This document shows positions 29,327 through 41,460 of a DNA stretch of 59,355 nt, in pieces (the first letter of the stretch is position 1; each line of letters begins with the position of its first letter). Made by a program: the position numbers and the translations under genes. The notes under the pieces were generated by a model, which saw only the letters and a program-made list of their open reading frames with translations, searched no databases and was not told the origin of the DNA. Source of the DNA: Phellopilus nigrolimitatus (lineage: Eukaryota > Basidiomycota > Agaricomycetes > Hymenochaetales > Hymenochaetaceae); NCBI GenBank assembly GCA_021029095.1, contig JAJOHG010000156.1, positions 1-59,355 on the forward strand, in the 5' to 3' direction.

Positions 29327-30155
29327 TGAAACGAACTGATTACGCTCTTGTGTTCAGTGGTAATAGTAACTGCGACAAGCTCAACAATGTGTAAGGGGCA
29401 ACTGAACGACGACGAGCTGAGTGAGCTTTTATACGGACACTGACATCTGAAACAAAACCCGGATATTATGGTGTTTCTTGGATTTTCGAAGCGGTTTTGA
29501 CCGCCTAGGTGACGTACGTGTATTATTTTTAAAGACAGAAATTTTACGAACCTCAAATCTTCAGATTTCAGTTTCTAGGTGTAAAACAAACACAAGCTCG
29601 TATGCCAACGGCCAGATTAAATCTTCTTGTCGAACCTTTTGCGTTAGTTGGGGGCTGACAGTGGAGCCGCTGATTGCACAACTCGAAAGAAATAATGTGC
29701 GTTTCTTCAGAAATAATTTGCTGAACATGCTATCTTCTATGCCAAAACCTGAAGCACTGTATGTAGCGATATGTGGCGGTTGAGCCATCTCTTGACATGC
29801 TCGAAGATTCTTGTGAGTTCTTTTCCAAATATAAAACATCGGAAAAAACATCAACGTATTCGGACACATTTATTTCTTGGCGTTGTTAAGGCATCCTCCC
29901 AACCACTGAAGCGATAAATCGAGATCACCAACGGCTGCTGCGCCGGGAAGCGATGGAAACAATTGCGTTCGACTCGCATGGAAGTAACACAAATATGACC
30001 CACACCTGTGCTAAAGTGCGACCTAGCAGAACTCAAGGCCAAGCTCGCTGCTGCTTTCGGAAACTGGAATTACGAGAACAACCAAGGGTGTAAGTAAGCA
30101 AACAGCTCGTTTATATATGCTACGTGAGTCTCCAGGTTGCATAGTGGATGCATGC
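29327..30155. other. Intergenic stretch
   Basis: 829 bp between the start of the minus-strand gene and the repeat pair at 30156. Small ORFs on both strands have no recognisable motif. The part next to 29326 should hold the promoter of the minus-strand gene. No clear element was seen. Confidence 0.4.
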
Positions 30156-30460
30156 GCTCAGTGAGCAGTATGCCGTGAGCATGCTGACTTCATTTAGTTT
30201 GTTTCCAGCGCGGGCGCGACCGGCACGTCGCTTGCTGAAGCGATATACCGGTCGCGAGTCGCACGATGACTTTATTTCTGGCGCAGAACGACGGATATGA
30301 AGGACGCAAGAGCTCAGCAAGCAGAATGCCGTGAGCATGTGACTTCATTTAGTTTGTTTCCAGCGCGGGCGCGACCGGCACGTCGCTTGCTGAAGCGATA
30401 TACCGGTCGCGAGTCGCACGATGACTTTATTTCTGGCGCAGAACGACGGATATGAAGGAC
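30156..30460. repeat. Direct repeat pair of about 150 bp
   Basis: 30156-30305 and 30312-30460 are nearly identical, with one single-base indel (ATGCTGAC against ATGTGAC) and few substitutions. Each copy contains an inverted repeat, GCGACCGG ... CCGGTCGC. The pair lies upstream of the gene at 30712 and could be part of its promoter or a transposon remnant. Confidence 0.88.
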
Positions 30461-30711
30461 ATGTGACGAGCGCATCGCTTGTTGAGATGTCCTAAAGAAA
30501 GAAAATTTGAACCGCTATTACGGAGGGTTCACCGCGTGTCACTCCTTCTCAAGTCCATTTAAACGACGACCTTAGTGTTCTGTCGCTCCAACTCTCTTTC
30601 CCCCCCTTCTCTCACCACCCCCGTTTCCACCGTGCTGTCAGAGGTCTGTTCACCCCGCTATGTTGTGTACGCTACTGATTTTTCTTTCCAGTAAATCCAT
30701 ACGTATTGAAG

Positions 30712-31884
30712 ATGGTCAAGAATAAGCCGGAGGGCTCCCGCGAGACTTTCGGAGCTGAAGGTACTCGCTCCACCCGGCCTCCGCGGTCTGGCACAACCGC
30801 TGGCGCAACTGGCTCGGCCCAACCTGGGCCACCTGGCAAGAGAAAAGAGCGCAACCGTAAGTTCTTCCGCACCTGCAGCACCTGCAGAACTGATTGTTAC
30901 TCATTTTTATTCTAATGATTTATAACAGTTCTATTCCAAACGGCACTCGATTCTGCCCGTACCTTGGTCCAGACGACGGAGCAACTCAAGGCGCTCGGGG
31001 TAAATGAAGATGAGCTCGCCACGACACTCTCAAACCTGTCGATTAGTGCCCGTTCAACGCACGCGGTAGCTCGTACTCCGTCGCCGCCCGACACGACTCC
31101 GGATGCTGACGACGATGGTATGTCCATTTGTTGCTTTTCTCAGATTTGACGGTTGACATAGAAACACATAAAGGTATGATAGAAGTTCCGATGGAAACGG
31201 TCAAAGCGGCCGCTTCGCGCGTGCGTTCCTCCGTCTCTCAGAGCGTGAGTAATTTTAATCATCTATTAGTCTGGAGGATCGCTAATTTGACGGGTCATTT
31301 CTCTTTCATTGTACTAATGTTTGCATAACTGCGCAGCGTACGAATCGCGCGCGCAGCGAAGACCCTCTTCAAGGCGATCATGTTCCTGCTTCAAATCGAG
31401 TTAAACCTCCCCATCGCAAGGCTGACCCCGCACCTGCTGCTGCGAGCACTGGCCCCGCACCTGCTGCTGCGAGCGCTGTTAGTTCAAATGTCGCTCCTGC
31501 TGTCACACCTGCTCCGGCGCAGATCGTTGAGTCTCGCCGGCCCATCCCAGGCGATATCATCGGGCCCTCGAAGAAGTACTTCCCCCATTTGCCCGACCCT
31601 CCTCCTCTCCGATTGCAGTCGCCGTCGAACCAGGGTCACATCTGCTACCTCGTGACGAAGGGTTCTAAGGTCGGGGTATTACCTACCTGGTTCGTTTTTT
31701 TCCTTTCCTTTTTTCTTTCCTTAGGTACTTAGCTAAATATCTACATAGGAATGACACGAATAACACCACTATAAGGATTCCGACATCGAGTTTCCGCGGG
31801 TTTGCGGACTATGAATTAGCGTGCGACGCTTTCGACGAGGCAATGGAAAAGGACTCTGTCAGAGTCTTTCCGCGAGTGAGGTAG
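30712..31884 (+). CDS. RNase H1 N-terminal (viroplasmin-like) domain protein
   Basis: Five exons with exact phases: 30712-30856, 30929-31117, 31144-31244, 31337-31689 and 31749-31884, about 307 residues. The first 200 residues are disordered, with basic and Ala/Pro repeats. The C-terminus reads GHICYLVTKGSKVGVLPTW, then, across the last intron, NDTNNTTIRIPTSSFRGF and YELACDAFDEAM. This pattern (YxVxKGxxxGVxxxW ... FxxxxxAxxAF) fits the small RNase H1 N-terminal domain that binds RNA-DNA hybrids. There is no catalytic RNase H domain. Similar short proteins are common beside transposons in Agaricomycetes, as here beside the KDZ gene. Its role is unknown. Confidence 0.7.
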
Positions 31885-33815
31885 TCGTTTGCTAGTCACT
31901 AGCCGTAGTCTCGCGAGTTACGCCTTATGCAATGTTTTCTATGTAGTTTGTCTATCAATGTTCTTATAAGATGTACATTACGTTGAATTACATATTCTGG
32001 AATGAACTTTCGACTTTCAAAGGTGTGAATGCGAGAAGTTCGCGTTTGAGCTATACAGTTAATTATGCTTCTCTATGGCTGCTTATGATGCTAGCAAGTG
32101 TCTCCAGAGAAATATATATAATTGACAAGAGGCTCTGACAGAATTTCAAGAAAGAAACTATCTAGCTCACTTGGCAGAATAAGCATAGCTAGAGAATGGT
32201 TGTCTAAATGGTACTTTGAAGTTCAGCTGCATCTTAGAAACAGAGTAGGGTCGACACTTCACCCCATACCTCGCCCATCGAGCAATCAAGACTGTTACTT
32301 TCTTGCAGGTTAAGCTCTATGACCACGCAAGCTCAGGAAATCGTCCAACAAGCTCAAAAAGCCGGCATCACGTTTTCTCATTTGAAACGACCCACAAAAG
32401 TCCGCTTAGGCCAAACCCAAACCACCTCCGCAGAATCCTCCCGTCGCTCTCCGTCTGAGTCCAAACAGCAGTTTGCAACTATCCGATGTGAGTTAATATG
32501 TTGTGTGCTCTTGAGTGGCTACCGGAAAAAATGCACACACTTTGCTAAATCATGTAGTCTCATTGCAGCATGCGCATCGAAACAGCCAAACCAAGAATCA
32601 AGATAACATTATCTGCAGCATTCAAACTTGATGGAGAAGAGAGACACTCCTAGTCTCTGTTCCATGCAGGAGGCATCTTCAAGTGGAACAATTTCCTGGA
32701 TGATTGACATGAGTTCCTGAACGGTGCGTGTTACGAAATTGATAAGGCAGAGATGCAGGATAGCAGAATATCATCATATTTATTGACTTGCTATAGAGCC
32801 TAAGCATAGTAAGTATACATTAGAGTACTTGTCTATCTGAAAGGTCCTAGCCTAGCCTAGACAGACAGATGCATAGCTATGGTGCTAGTCTCGACGAAAG
32901 CATGTGTGACATGACGAGTGACTGCTATGAGAAGCAGCTATCGATCTGTAGTTCGTCAACAGCCAGACCACATTTCATTCCCAAACTGCATCAGCCAGAA
33001 AGCACGGATCACTGCTTCATTACTTGACCTGAGATAGTGGTTCGCCATCTTCAAGAACCACGCTATCGGCTTGACGCGGCGGTTCGCTATCTTCAAGCAC
33101 AATACCATTGGCTTGAAACTGTGCTTTCCTATCTTCAGGGACAAATGACACTGTCGAGAAATATCATTTTCGCCATCGATCTGAAGCCCTGGTCGCCACT
33201 ATGTAATGAATAGTCTCGGTCTGCACGGTCAACTGGGGAAGTTGGCATAGCAAGAACTTCAACATGAACATTCTCCCAGAACTGACATCCTTCGGAAATC
33301 AAAGATGCTTCGTCTGTCCAATAGATGACTAGTATGTGTCTTTTCTCTGTATTTCTACTGTATCTAAGTACTTTGAAAGCAGAAATCTTCTACCGTTCAG
33401 CAGAGATGCTCAAATGATGTACCGCCGATCAGAGCTACTCGGATCGCCAATGAGCGAGGCACATCATGGCTTCTGGCGGAGGCAGTGCTCGGCATCTCGG
33501 CCCACCGTGCCAGCCGTTGTTCCTTCGTGTTGTCCAACTTGTCCATTGTCCTACCCTGCCAGCTCTCTAGCCTGCAATGGACAGTGTCAAATCGTAATTC
33601 ACGTGTTACATAAGTGCATCGATACTTGCTTCGCATACCGTGGTCTGCTCGAGCGCTGGGAAATTCGGAATTTCTATAGAAACTAGCGATTTTGCCGACT
33701 TTCGCTTAACAGCAACACAACATGGGTAACGTGAGGTTTTTTTCCTCCCCGTGTTTGGCTGTCGTTTCGCCATCGAAAGCTGCCTTGGCCATCTGTTCAT
33801 TCGTGCCAAAGGAAG
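31885..33815. other. Long intergenic stretch left of the KDZ gene
   Basis: 1.9 kb with no convincing gene. One short open stretch at 32319-32487 (MTTQAQEIVQQAQKAGITFS) sits between an acceptor-like and a donor-like site and may be an orphan exon. The repeated phrases ATCTTCAAG.AC and CTTGA around 33040-33140 look like a small degenerate tandem repeat. The left end of the KDZ transposon should lie here but was not identified. Confidence 0.4.
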
Positions 33816-36800
33816 ATGGGGAAAGCGAGGTGCAAGTATGTCGACCACTGCGAGCCCACCCCAGCAAAGAGAAGGAAGAAGAATGACTCAAATGCTGTCC
33901 CAGCGTTCACTCTGAGGCGGACACGGACTGGGCGACTTGGTCAGAGACGCGAAGCTCTTGAAGAAGAAGCTGCAGCTAGTTCTTTAGGCGAATCAACTAC
34001 GGGAATACAAGAGATCCAGGCTGACGTGGATGGTGGAACATGGGAGGACATCGAAAATGGAGGCGGAGTTGACGCTGCTGTGCGGTCGGTTGGGGACTCC
34101 AAAGAGAAGCGGTACAAGTCCAAGAGCAGCGCAAAAGGGACCATTCATGTAAGTACTGTGGACAGTGAAGCCTGCGACTCTTTCTGATGAGCTCGATAGG
34201 TCAAGCTCAATAAGTGGCTCCCTTATCGACAGAAATATCTCGATGAGATTCTACGACACAACGGCCGTCTATGTGCGGGTACTTCAAACCTCTGTCGTGA
34301 ATGCAGTGTTGAGGATGGCAGCATCAAATGCAAGGATTGCTATTGTCGCGGACTCCTTTGCCCTACGTGTGTGGTGAAAAGTCATAGGTACATGCCGTTC
34401 CATCGCCTAGAGGTATGTCCTACTTGTTTCTCAGCACCTTATTTGTGTATCCATGCTCATAGCTCCTGTCTTAGGTCTGGAATGGAGATTTCTTTGAAAA
34501 AACATCTCTACGTGCTTTAGGGCTGCGGGTTCAACTCGGTCATGATGGTCTGGACTGCACCTGACCCAGACCGGCTCATACTGATTTTGTGGTTATGGAC
34601 ACGCACGGCTTTCACCTCGTAGCATTTGACATGTGCTCCTGCGGTGAGGCATCTCTTCCTTTCGTGCAGCTTTTGCGCGCTGGCCTGTTCCCTGCAACAA
34701 TTGACCGTCCCCGAACTGCATTCACTTTCGATATGCTCGACACATTCCATGAGCTCACGCTCCAGGGGAAGACAAACGCGTACGATTTCTATAAATCGAC
34801 GCTCCGTAGGACGGATAATGGGAAACCGGCGACCGTGGTATGGTGTTCTTTGGCTTTTGAACGCAATTTTGCACTAATTACTCTTTTCGTTAGTATAGAT
34901 ACAATGAGTTCGCCTTTGTCGTACGTCTGTGGCGTCATCTTACGATGCTTAAGCGTGGAGGTCGCGGACATGACCCGCGGGGTGTAGATGCCACTAGTCA
35001 GGGAGAACTAGCAGTCGAATGTCCGGCGTGCCCCCAGCCTGGGAGGAATCTTCCCCCAGACTGGCGGGATGCACCGCCAAATAGAAAGTGAATAATAATA
35101 TTGTACTTGTGCCTGTGTTGTACATGCCTAACAGCTACGTTGCAGGTGGCTTTACAAACTTTTCCTCGCTGTCGATGCAAACTTCAAACTTAAACAGAAG
35201 GATCGCAGCTTTAAAGACATCGAACTCGCACCAGGCTGGGTGTATTTCGTAGAGGAGGATACTTATCAACGAATCATTGCTACGATTGTCGATGAGATTG
35301 AGGTATGTTGTGCCATTCAGTTTATGCACCAGTACTAAGCCGACTACGTTAAAAATCCAGACTAATACGTGTCGCTCAGAGCATAACGCCATAGTGATGG
35401 CGAATATACGGAATATACTGGGGTATCAAACAAACGGTACTGGCGCGGTACTATGTGGGCGTCATTCACTTGTGCGACGCAACGGTGTAGCAGACCTCTC
35501 AAAGGGTGAAAAGTACGTATCCTTTTAAGGTTTTAGCTTCCAAAATACTCAAAGACGTGAGGGTTTAGATATGCGTCTATGGACTACATCGTCCTCTCGA
35601 CACTGGTCAAGACCGCCGTATCGGAACTCCTTATTTCGTACGACATCGGCTGCCAATGGTCAAAAAAACTTGCTTCTAGGATCAAGGACTTTCCCCAGCA
35701 AATGCAGCTCGATATCGATAACGTCAATGTGCGCACAGTAGTACCGAAGTTCCACCTTCCAGCCCACGGTGTGTCGTGTCAAACAAAATTCTCGCTCAAC
35801 TTCATTCCGTATGTTGGACGTACATACGGGGAGGGCGTAGAGTCCGAATGGGCGCATATCAATGGGACAGCGACCAGCACGAGGGAAATGGCGCCTGCTG
35901 TACGTCATGAGACGCTCAATGATCACTGGTCCTCGTGGAATTGGCAAAAATGGCTGCATTTTGGTAAGAACTCATGCGTACATCGTGTTAATCGCAGATG
36001 GCTCATTTCTCGTCAGGTTCGTATTTCAATCGGAAGCTGCGCGAAGCGCTCAAGTGGCGCGTAGCACATGAAGAGTACTTCGTTTCGCTGACGAAATCCG
36101 TGCCAAATGAAACTGTCACCAAATGGGAGGCAATGATCGTTGCGTGGAACTTGGACCAGACGAAGCCCGATCCTTATGAGGAGCCAACCGTAGGTATGTG
36201 TATATGTAACAATGAATGTCTATGGGTCATACTTATGACAAGACCAGAAATGACCCTCAACGATGTACGACTCGAATTTGCCAATGAGGACGCAGCAGAT
36301 GCTCGCGAAGCTCTGCAGACACAGCACGCCATCATGGAGCGATCTTTTATCAGCATGGGCATTGATTTGGAAGAACGCCAGTGAGCTTTTTCCCCTCTGC
36401 CTCCATTTAATGTAATTCCGTCAATATATACTGACACTTTACTTCTACCTTTAGACGCGCATTCCGCCTTAGAACTAAATCTCAAAACCCGCGAACGAGT
36501 GCGTCGGCTGCAAGTCATCAAGGGACTAGGAATACTTTACACCGCCAGATATTGCAATGGCGTACCGCGCAAGACATCTACATGCCAGGTGTCGCCGTGC
36601 AGCGTATGCAGATTCCTATCTCGAGCAAAGAACCAGTTGAAGACAGGCCATCTGGGGCCCCCACTGTTGACATTGCCACGGATGGGACTATCATCAGCGC
36701 GGAAAATCTCGTCCTGAACCTGCCATCGTCAGTACCGGCCCTAGCCAACAAGAGCCTTCAATTGATGGAAGGAAAGCTCCGCGTCGCTCAGGCCGACGAT

Positions 36801-38298
36801 GCTCTGGAGACTATCAGACGGCTGCGCCGCATTATCACGGGTGTCCATGCTTTCAAAAACCTCCAAGTTAATGGCACTGGCAACAAACCGAATACCCGCA
36901 TGCACACCCTCTTCCAGCGGTATCAGACGAAAATCAAGCTGGCTGTTGACAGGTATCGCTGTGCTCGCGCCGCGCTCCTAGCTTTAGATAAAGATGTAAC
37001 GAAGAAACTCGATCCTAAAGAGGAATGGGGCCAGCGTTTTCAGGAGTTGAAGGATGCCGATGTACGCGGTCCAGGACGGAATGACGACCAGCACAAAAAG
37101 CTTGGTGAAGGAAGGACAGTCCCCAGCTGGATCTGGGCGCAGGCGCGATCTTGTCCGGACAGATCTCTTGGCGAGTTTGGCGAGAGCGTGCGAGTAGAAT
37201 GGGCGAAAGCGAAGGCGCGCGTTTTGCGGTGGGAGGAAGAGATTATTCTCCTTAGTGAGGAGATGCGCCGAGTACTAGTATTCCTCACGTGGAAAGCGGA
37301 CGACTGGCTATCTCATCGAGGGAAACGTGACGATCTGTCTGACGACACAAGGAGCGGCGTTGATGCGTATGCGGCCAAGCAGGCAGCTATCATGAAACGG
37401 CTTGCTTTCGGTTTCGCGCGTGAATGGATTCCGCTCCTTCGCAAGCTAAACCCTGTGCCCAATTGGGTGAAGACATACCATCTGAACGTACCTCCGACAC
37501 CTCATGTGCCAGAAGACGTATTTGGGGTCCTTTCAGCGCGAGCTACACGGCGAGTTTATCGAGGAGGAAGGAAGGGGCATGTTGTTATTTCAATACGGCC
37601 GAACCCAGATTACCAAGATCCCGACGCCGTGCAAGCAGGAGGAATTGAAGGTTTCAGAAGCAGAGGTAAGTCCAGTGCCGACAACAGACTAAAATGATAT
37701 TAGTATTGATACTGACGTGATTTTGGCTGTAGTGGAATCCGACAGTGCAGACACAATGGGTCAGCGAACTGTCGCGCAAGAAGGTCTTGACAGAGACACC
37801 ACATCTATTGTGGTTCTCAGTGGCTCAAGCATGTCAGATCCGATAAGTAGAATCGACTATGTTCCAACCACTTCAAGGGGACTCGATGGCGTCTTGAGCG
37901 CGGCGCGCGACTCCGCTGGCGACTCGAGCACATTGAGCGGACTACTCGGTGGCGGCGGTGGCTTGAGCTCGACAATAGAACATGGTGTTCGCGGAGAAGC
38001 CTACCTCAACAGTGCGGGCCCGTCAAACAGATTCAGCGGCGGCTCGATTTCGACGGGGGGGATTGATTCTGGTGTGAGCACAGCAATGGAACCCTGTACG
38101 GACACTTATGGGACAGGGAGACTTGCTACTCGTGCACGCACACCAGGATTTGACATGTGTGCAAACAGGAAGGTCTCAGAAGGGAATGAAATCGATGATA
38201 AGTCTTCCAGTGAAGACGACAATAGCTTAGACTTCTCCGACGATGCTGACGATGACTCCGGCGGCGATGATGAGCTCGAGTACGGGGATTTACTATAG
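33816..38298 (+). pseudogene. KDZ transposase gene with CxC2-like cluster and one nonsense codon
   Basis: Eleven exons: 33816-34148, 34200-34412, 34475-34837, 34894-35087, 35146-35302, 35361-35512, 35569-35963, 36017-36193, 36248-36380, 36455-37665 and 37733-38298. Phases match at every junction, giving 1298 codons. A cysteine cluster (CRECSVEDGSIKCKDCYC ... CPTC) precedes the RNase H-like core with predicted acidic residues in LFLAVDANFKLK, LLISYDIGCQW and GEGVESEWAHIN. A long helical part and a Ser/Asp-rich tail follow. KDZ enzymes are DDE transposases expanded in mushrooms. A TGA at 34562-34564 interrupts exon 3 in frame, between LDCT and PRPAHTDFVV. This copy therefore encodes a truncated product unless the stop is read through or is an error. 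Confidence 0.88.
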
Positions 38299-39056
38299 AA
38301 CTTTAAAACTAGCATGTAATGTAATGTAACAGTTATTGTGCTCCGATTTTTTATTCTGAATGTAGCTAAAAGACTGAGTTTTATTTGTGCAAAAAACGAA
38401 AACCGAAGAAAACAAACTCAAATAATTACATTTGTCGAACCCTGAGTCTGACATAATCACACATAAGTGCGTGATGTGGGAACTTCGGCAGAGAAGCTTT
38501 TACAAATCCAGAAACTGTGGGAACGGAAAAGGCCGGAAGACCCTAAAAGGCATAAGCTGCTCGTGAGTTCGAACTGCTTTAATTGTCGTACGGAGTTTGA
38601 ATTCTATTGAAAGCATTACACTTTCGCCGGAAAAAAGGCTGCAGCACCTTTTTCCCATTTCTTGACATCTCGCTACAAAAAATATTTTGCCATGTAGGGC
38701 ACATCCCAAGGAGTCTATAAATGTATCTTTTACTATGTGCTTCGGTTTTGCTAACCTACGTTACAATTCGACAAATAGAAGCAAATAAGAAAGTAACAAT
38801 ATATGCCGATCTCATTTACTTATTTTGGTCGACTTGTCTAGGCTTTGGTTGCTTTACATCCGAAAGCGTCCTTTTTCAAAGTCCGACGTGAGTTCCACAG
38901 GACGAACACCTCACGTCGGTGTTCCGAAAGGAAATTTGTTCAAATCGCCAAATCGCTGGACAGATCTAGCTCAACCAGCACATCAGTCAGAAAACCCTGC
39001 CGAACTCTGCCGATTTAACCAACAAGACGAGTTCCACAGAATTGAGATGAGTTAAT
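38299..39056. other. 3' flank of the KDZ gene
   Basis: No gene recognised. It holds the 3' UTR and possibly the right end of the transposon. A hairpin-forming inverted repeat lies at 38883-38919. Confidence 0.5.
38883..38919. repeat. Inverted repeat with 10-bp arms
   Basis: CCGACGTGAG at 38883-38892 and CTCACGTCGG at 38910-38919 are perfect reverse complements around a 17-nt loop. The role is unknown. It could be a terminator-like hairpin or a binding site. Confidence 0.75.
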
Positions 39057-40200
39057 AGGTCCCTATTGTAATCACAAGCTGTCGCATTTTTTTGTACAAG
39101 AGGTCCCACTGAGTATTACAGATTGCCATCTTTTTGTACAGGAGGTCCCTACTGTAATCACAAGCCGCCACTTTCTTGTACAGTACGTCCTCACTGTAAT
39201 GACAGACCTCCGCTTTTTTTGTACAGTACGTCCTATTGTAATTACGGGTTGCTTCGTTTTTGTACAGGAGGTCCTCACTGTTTTCATGGGTTGCTTCGTT
39301 TTTGTACAACACGTCATTACTGTAAATACAGACAGCCGCCTTTTTGTACAGTAGGTCCGCATTGTAAATACAGACCTCCGCTTTTTTTGTACAATACGTC
39401 ACTACTGTAATTACAGACCTCCGCTTTTTTGTACAGTTTGTACAGTATGTCCTATTGTAATCACAAGCCGCCGCTTTTTTGTACAATAGGTCCACCCTGT
39501 ATTTACAGGCCTCCGCTTTTTTGTACAATAGGTCCCACTAAATATTACAGGCCTCCGCTTTTTTGTACAATAGGTCCCTACTGTAATTACAGACCTCCGC
39601 TTTTTTGTACAGTATGTCCTATTGTAATCACAAGCCGCCGCTTTTTTGTACAATAGGTCCCTACTGTAATTACAGACCTCCGCTTTTTTGTACAGTATGT
39701 CACTACTGTAATTACAGAGCTCCCGCTTTTTTGTACAGTATGTCCTATTGTAATTACAGGTCGCCGCTTTTTTGTACAGTACGTCACTACAGTAAATACA
39801 GAGCTCCCGCTTTTTTGTACAGTATGTCCTATTGTAATCACAAGCTGCCGCTTTTTTGTACAATAGGTCCACCCTGTATTTACAGGCCTCCGCTTTTTTG
39901 TACAATAGGTCCCACTAAATATTACAGGCCTCCGCATTTTTGTACAATAGGTCCACCCTGTATTTACAGGCCTCCGCTTTTTTGTACAATAGGTCCCACT
40001 AAATATTACAGGCCTCCGCATTTTTGTACAATAGGTCCACCCTGTATTTACAGGCCTCCGCTTTTTTGTACAATAGGTCCCACTAAATATTACAGGCCTC
40101 CGCATTTTTGTACAATAGGTCCACCCTGTATTTACAGGCCTCCGCTTTTTTGTACAATAGGTCCCACTATATTTACAGCACCCCCCGCATTTTTGTACAA
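39057..40200. repeat. Minisatellite, unit about 42 bp, with 84-bp higher-order repeat
   Basis: About 27 units share TTTTTTGTACA, TAGGTCC or TATGTCC, CTGTAATTACAG and CCTCCGC. Two parts are palindromic (TTGTACAA and CTGTAATTACAG). From about 39934 a dimer of 84 bp repeats with exact spacing (marks at 39934, 40018 and 40102). Degenerate units extend to about 40300. The long ORFs in this block on both strands are artefacts of the repeat. Its right side adjoins the broken end of an FAD monooxygenase gene. Confidence 0.95.
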
Positions 40201-40589
40201 TAATCCATTGGCAATATTACAATGCCTCATACAATTCGTCTCGCATTATTTTACAATCACCCGCAGCTTGTTTTTGTACAATGTGGTCAGTCCTGTAATT
40301 CATTTTACAAAATGTGCCTCGCTATACACCAGTACTTAGAGACAAACGCCTTGGAATTGTAACAGATACAGTAATGACGACTCCGCAAATATTATTTGGA
40401 AGTGACCAGGTTCAGCCGTACTCCGAAGAACCACCCTATAATTCCGGTCTCGTCAGTCAACATACACCATATAAACAAAGTCCGGGCGTCCGTACATCTT
40501 CTTTCTTTGGTCTCCGAACCTATACATACCCACACGCTGAAAAAGTCATAAGCATGTACATTTTTGCATGTACTTGGATACTGACGTAC

Positions 40590-41460
40590 TTTGTCTCCTT
40601 CAAAACCTTCATTAACTCCTTCAACGCGTGCGTCTACAATGTACATTCTGTTCTCATCGCGCGTTTCGCCCACAAAATTCAGTCCGAGCATCTTGCGCAC
40701 CGCACCTATAAGCTTCTAATGTTAGCTTTATTGCACATATACCTGGAAAGGGGCGAAACGTACTCCGAGCGCCATCCGCGCCCACAATATAAGCGTATTT
40801 AGTTATCTCCTTTACCTCTGCTCCGTCGACTGTTCGCACGATCTCCGCTGTCGCGCCGCTCTCGTCCTGCTCAATGCCGACAAGCGTCGTGCCGAGCTCA
40901 ACTGTTCCGTTGAGGGCCTCGATGTGCTTGCGGAGGATAGCTTGGTGGTGCCACTGGCCGAGCATGACACCACGAGTCTATACGGGAGGCAACGTCAGCT
41001 CAGATTGTTTGCCAAGATGCTTGAGGCCAATTGCATACAATGGGGAAATCGGGTGTCTCCTCCACTTCCTCCACCAAAGCCTGGGATTTGATGATGCGGT
41101 ATGGGTCATTGGGATCGAAGATATGTATGTTTGGTACGGCAAATCCCGCCTTGCGAACGTCGTCCGCGACGCCGAGAAAGTGCTCTATTTCCAGGGTACG
41201 CGGCTTCACACAGAAGTTCAGGAGAACTTGTTCTAAGAGCGTCAATCGAATATGAAGCTTACCATGACGCCGGGGCCCCTCTCTCCGACATGATGACGCG
41301 CGTCTTTCTCAATGATACGAACGGTTACACCATTCTTGAGGAGAGAAAGCGCGAGAGCTAGTCCCGCAGGACCGGCTCCGACCTAGGGAGACGAAATCAG
41401 CAGAAATAGATCGGAAAAGCGCGTGCGAGAGCTCACAACGAGTATCTGCGTTGAATGCAT
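40590..41460 (-). pseudogene. FAD-dependent monooxygenase, 5' part only
   Basis: Exons 41460-41437, 41382-41263, 41203-41039, 40977-40764 and 40705-40590 join in phase. The first two give MHSTQILV and VGAGPAGLALALSLL, the FAD-binding Rossmann motif. The fourth has LGQWHHQAILRKHIEAL and IVGADGARS, and the fifth AVRKMLGLNFVGET. This is the phenol-hydroxylase/aromatic monooxygenase family (FAD_binding_3). Beyond 40590 the frame decays: only scattered similarity such as LRSTAEPGHFQ is left before the minisatellite, and the second FAD motif and thioredoxin-like C-terminus are absent. The start and first exons look sound, so decay or truncation is recent. Confidence 0.8.

Noticed and set aside
39057..40200. 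CRISPR-like array
   Set aside because: The repeats are contiguous degenerate units without unique spacers, and the genome is eukaryotic. It is a minisatellite.
39052..40339. Cys/Tyr-rich repeat proteins (ORFs on both strands across the minisatellite)
   Set aside because: The frames arise from the 42-bp period, which is a multiple of three. They shift with every indel, and there is no start context or splice support.
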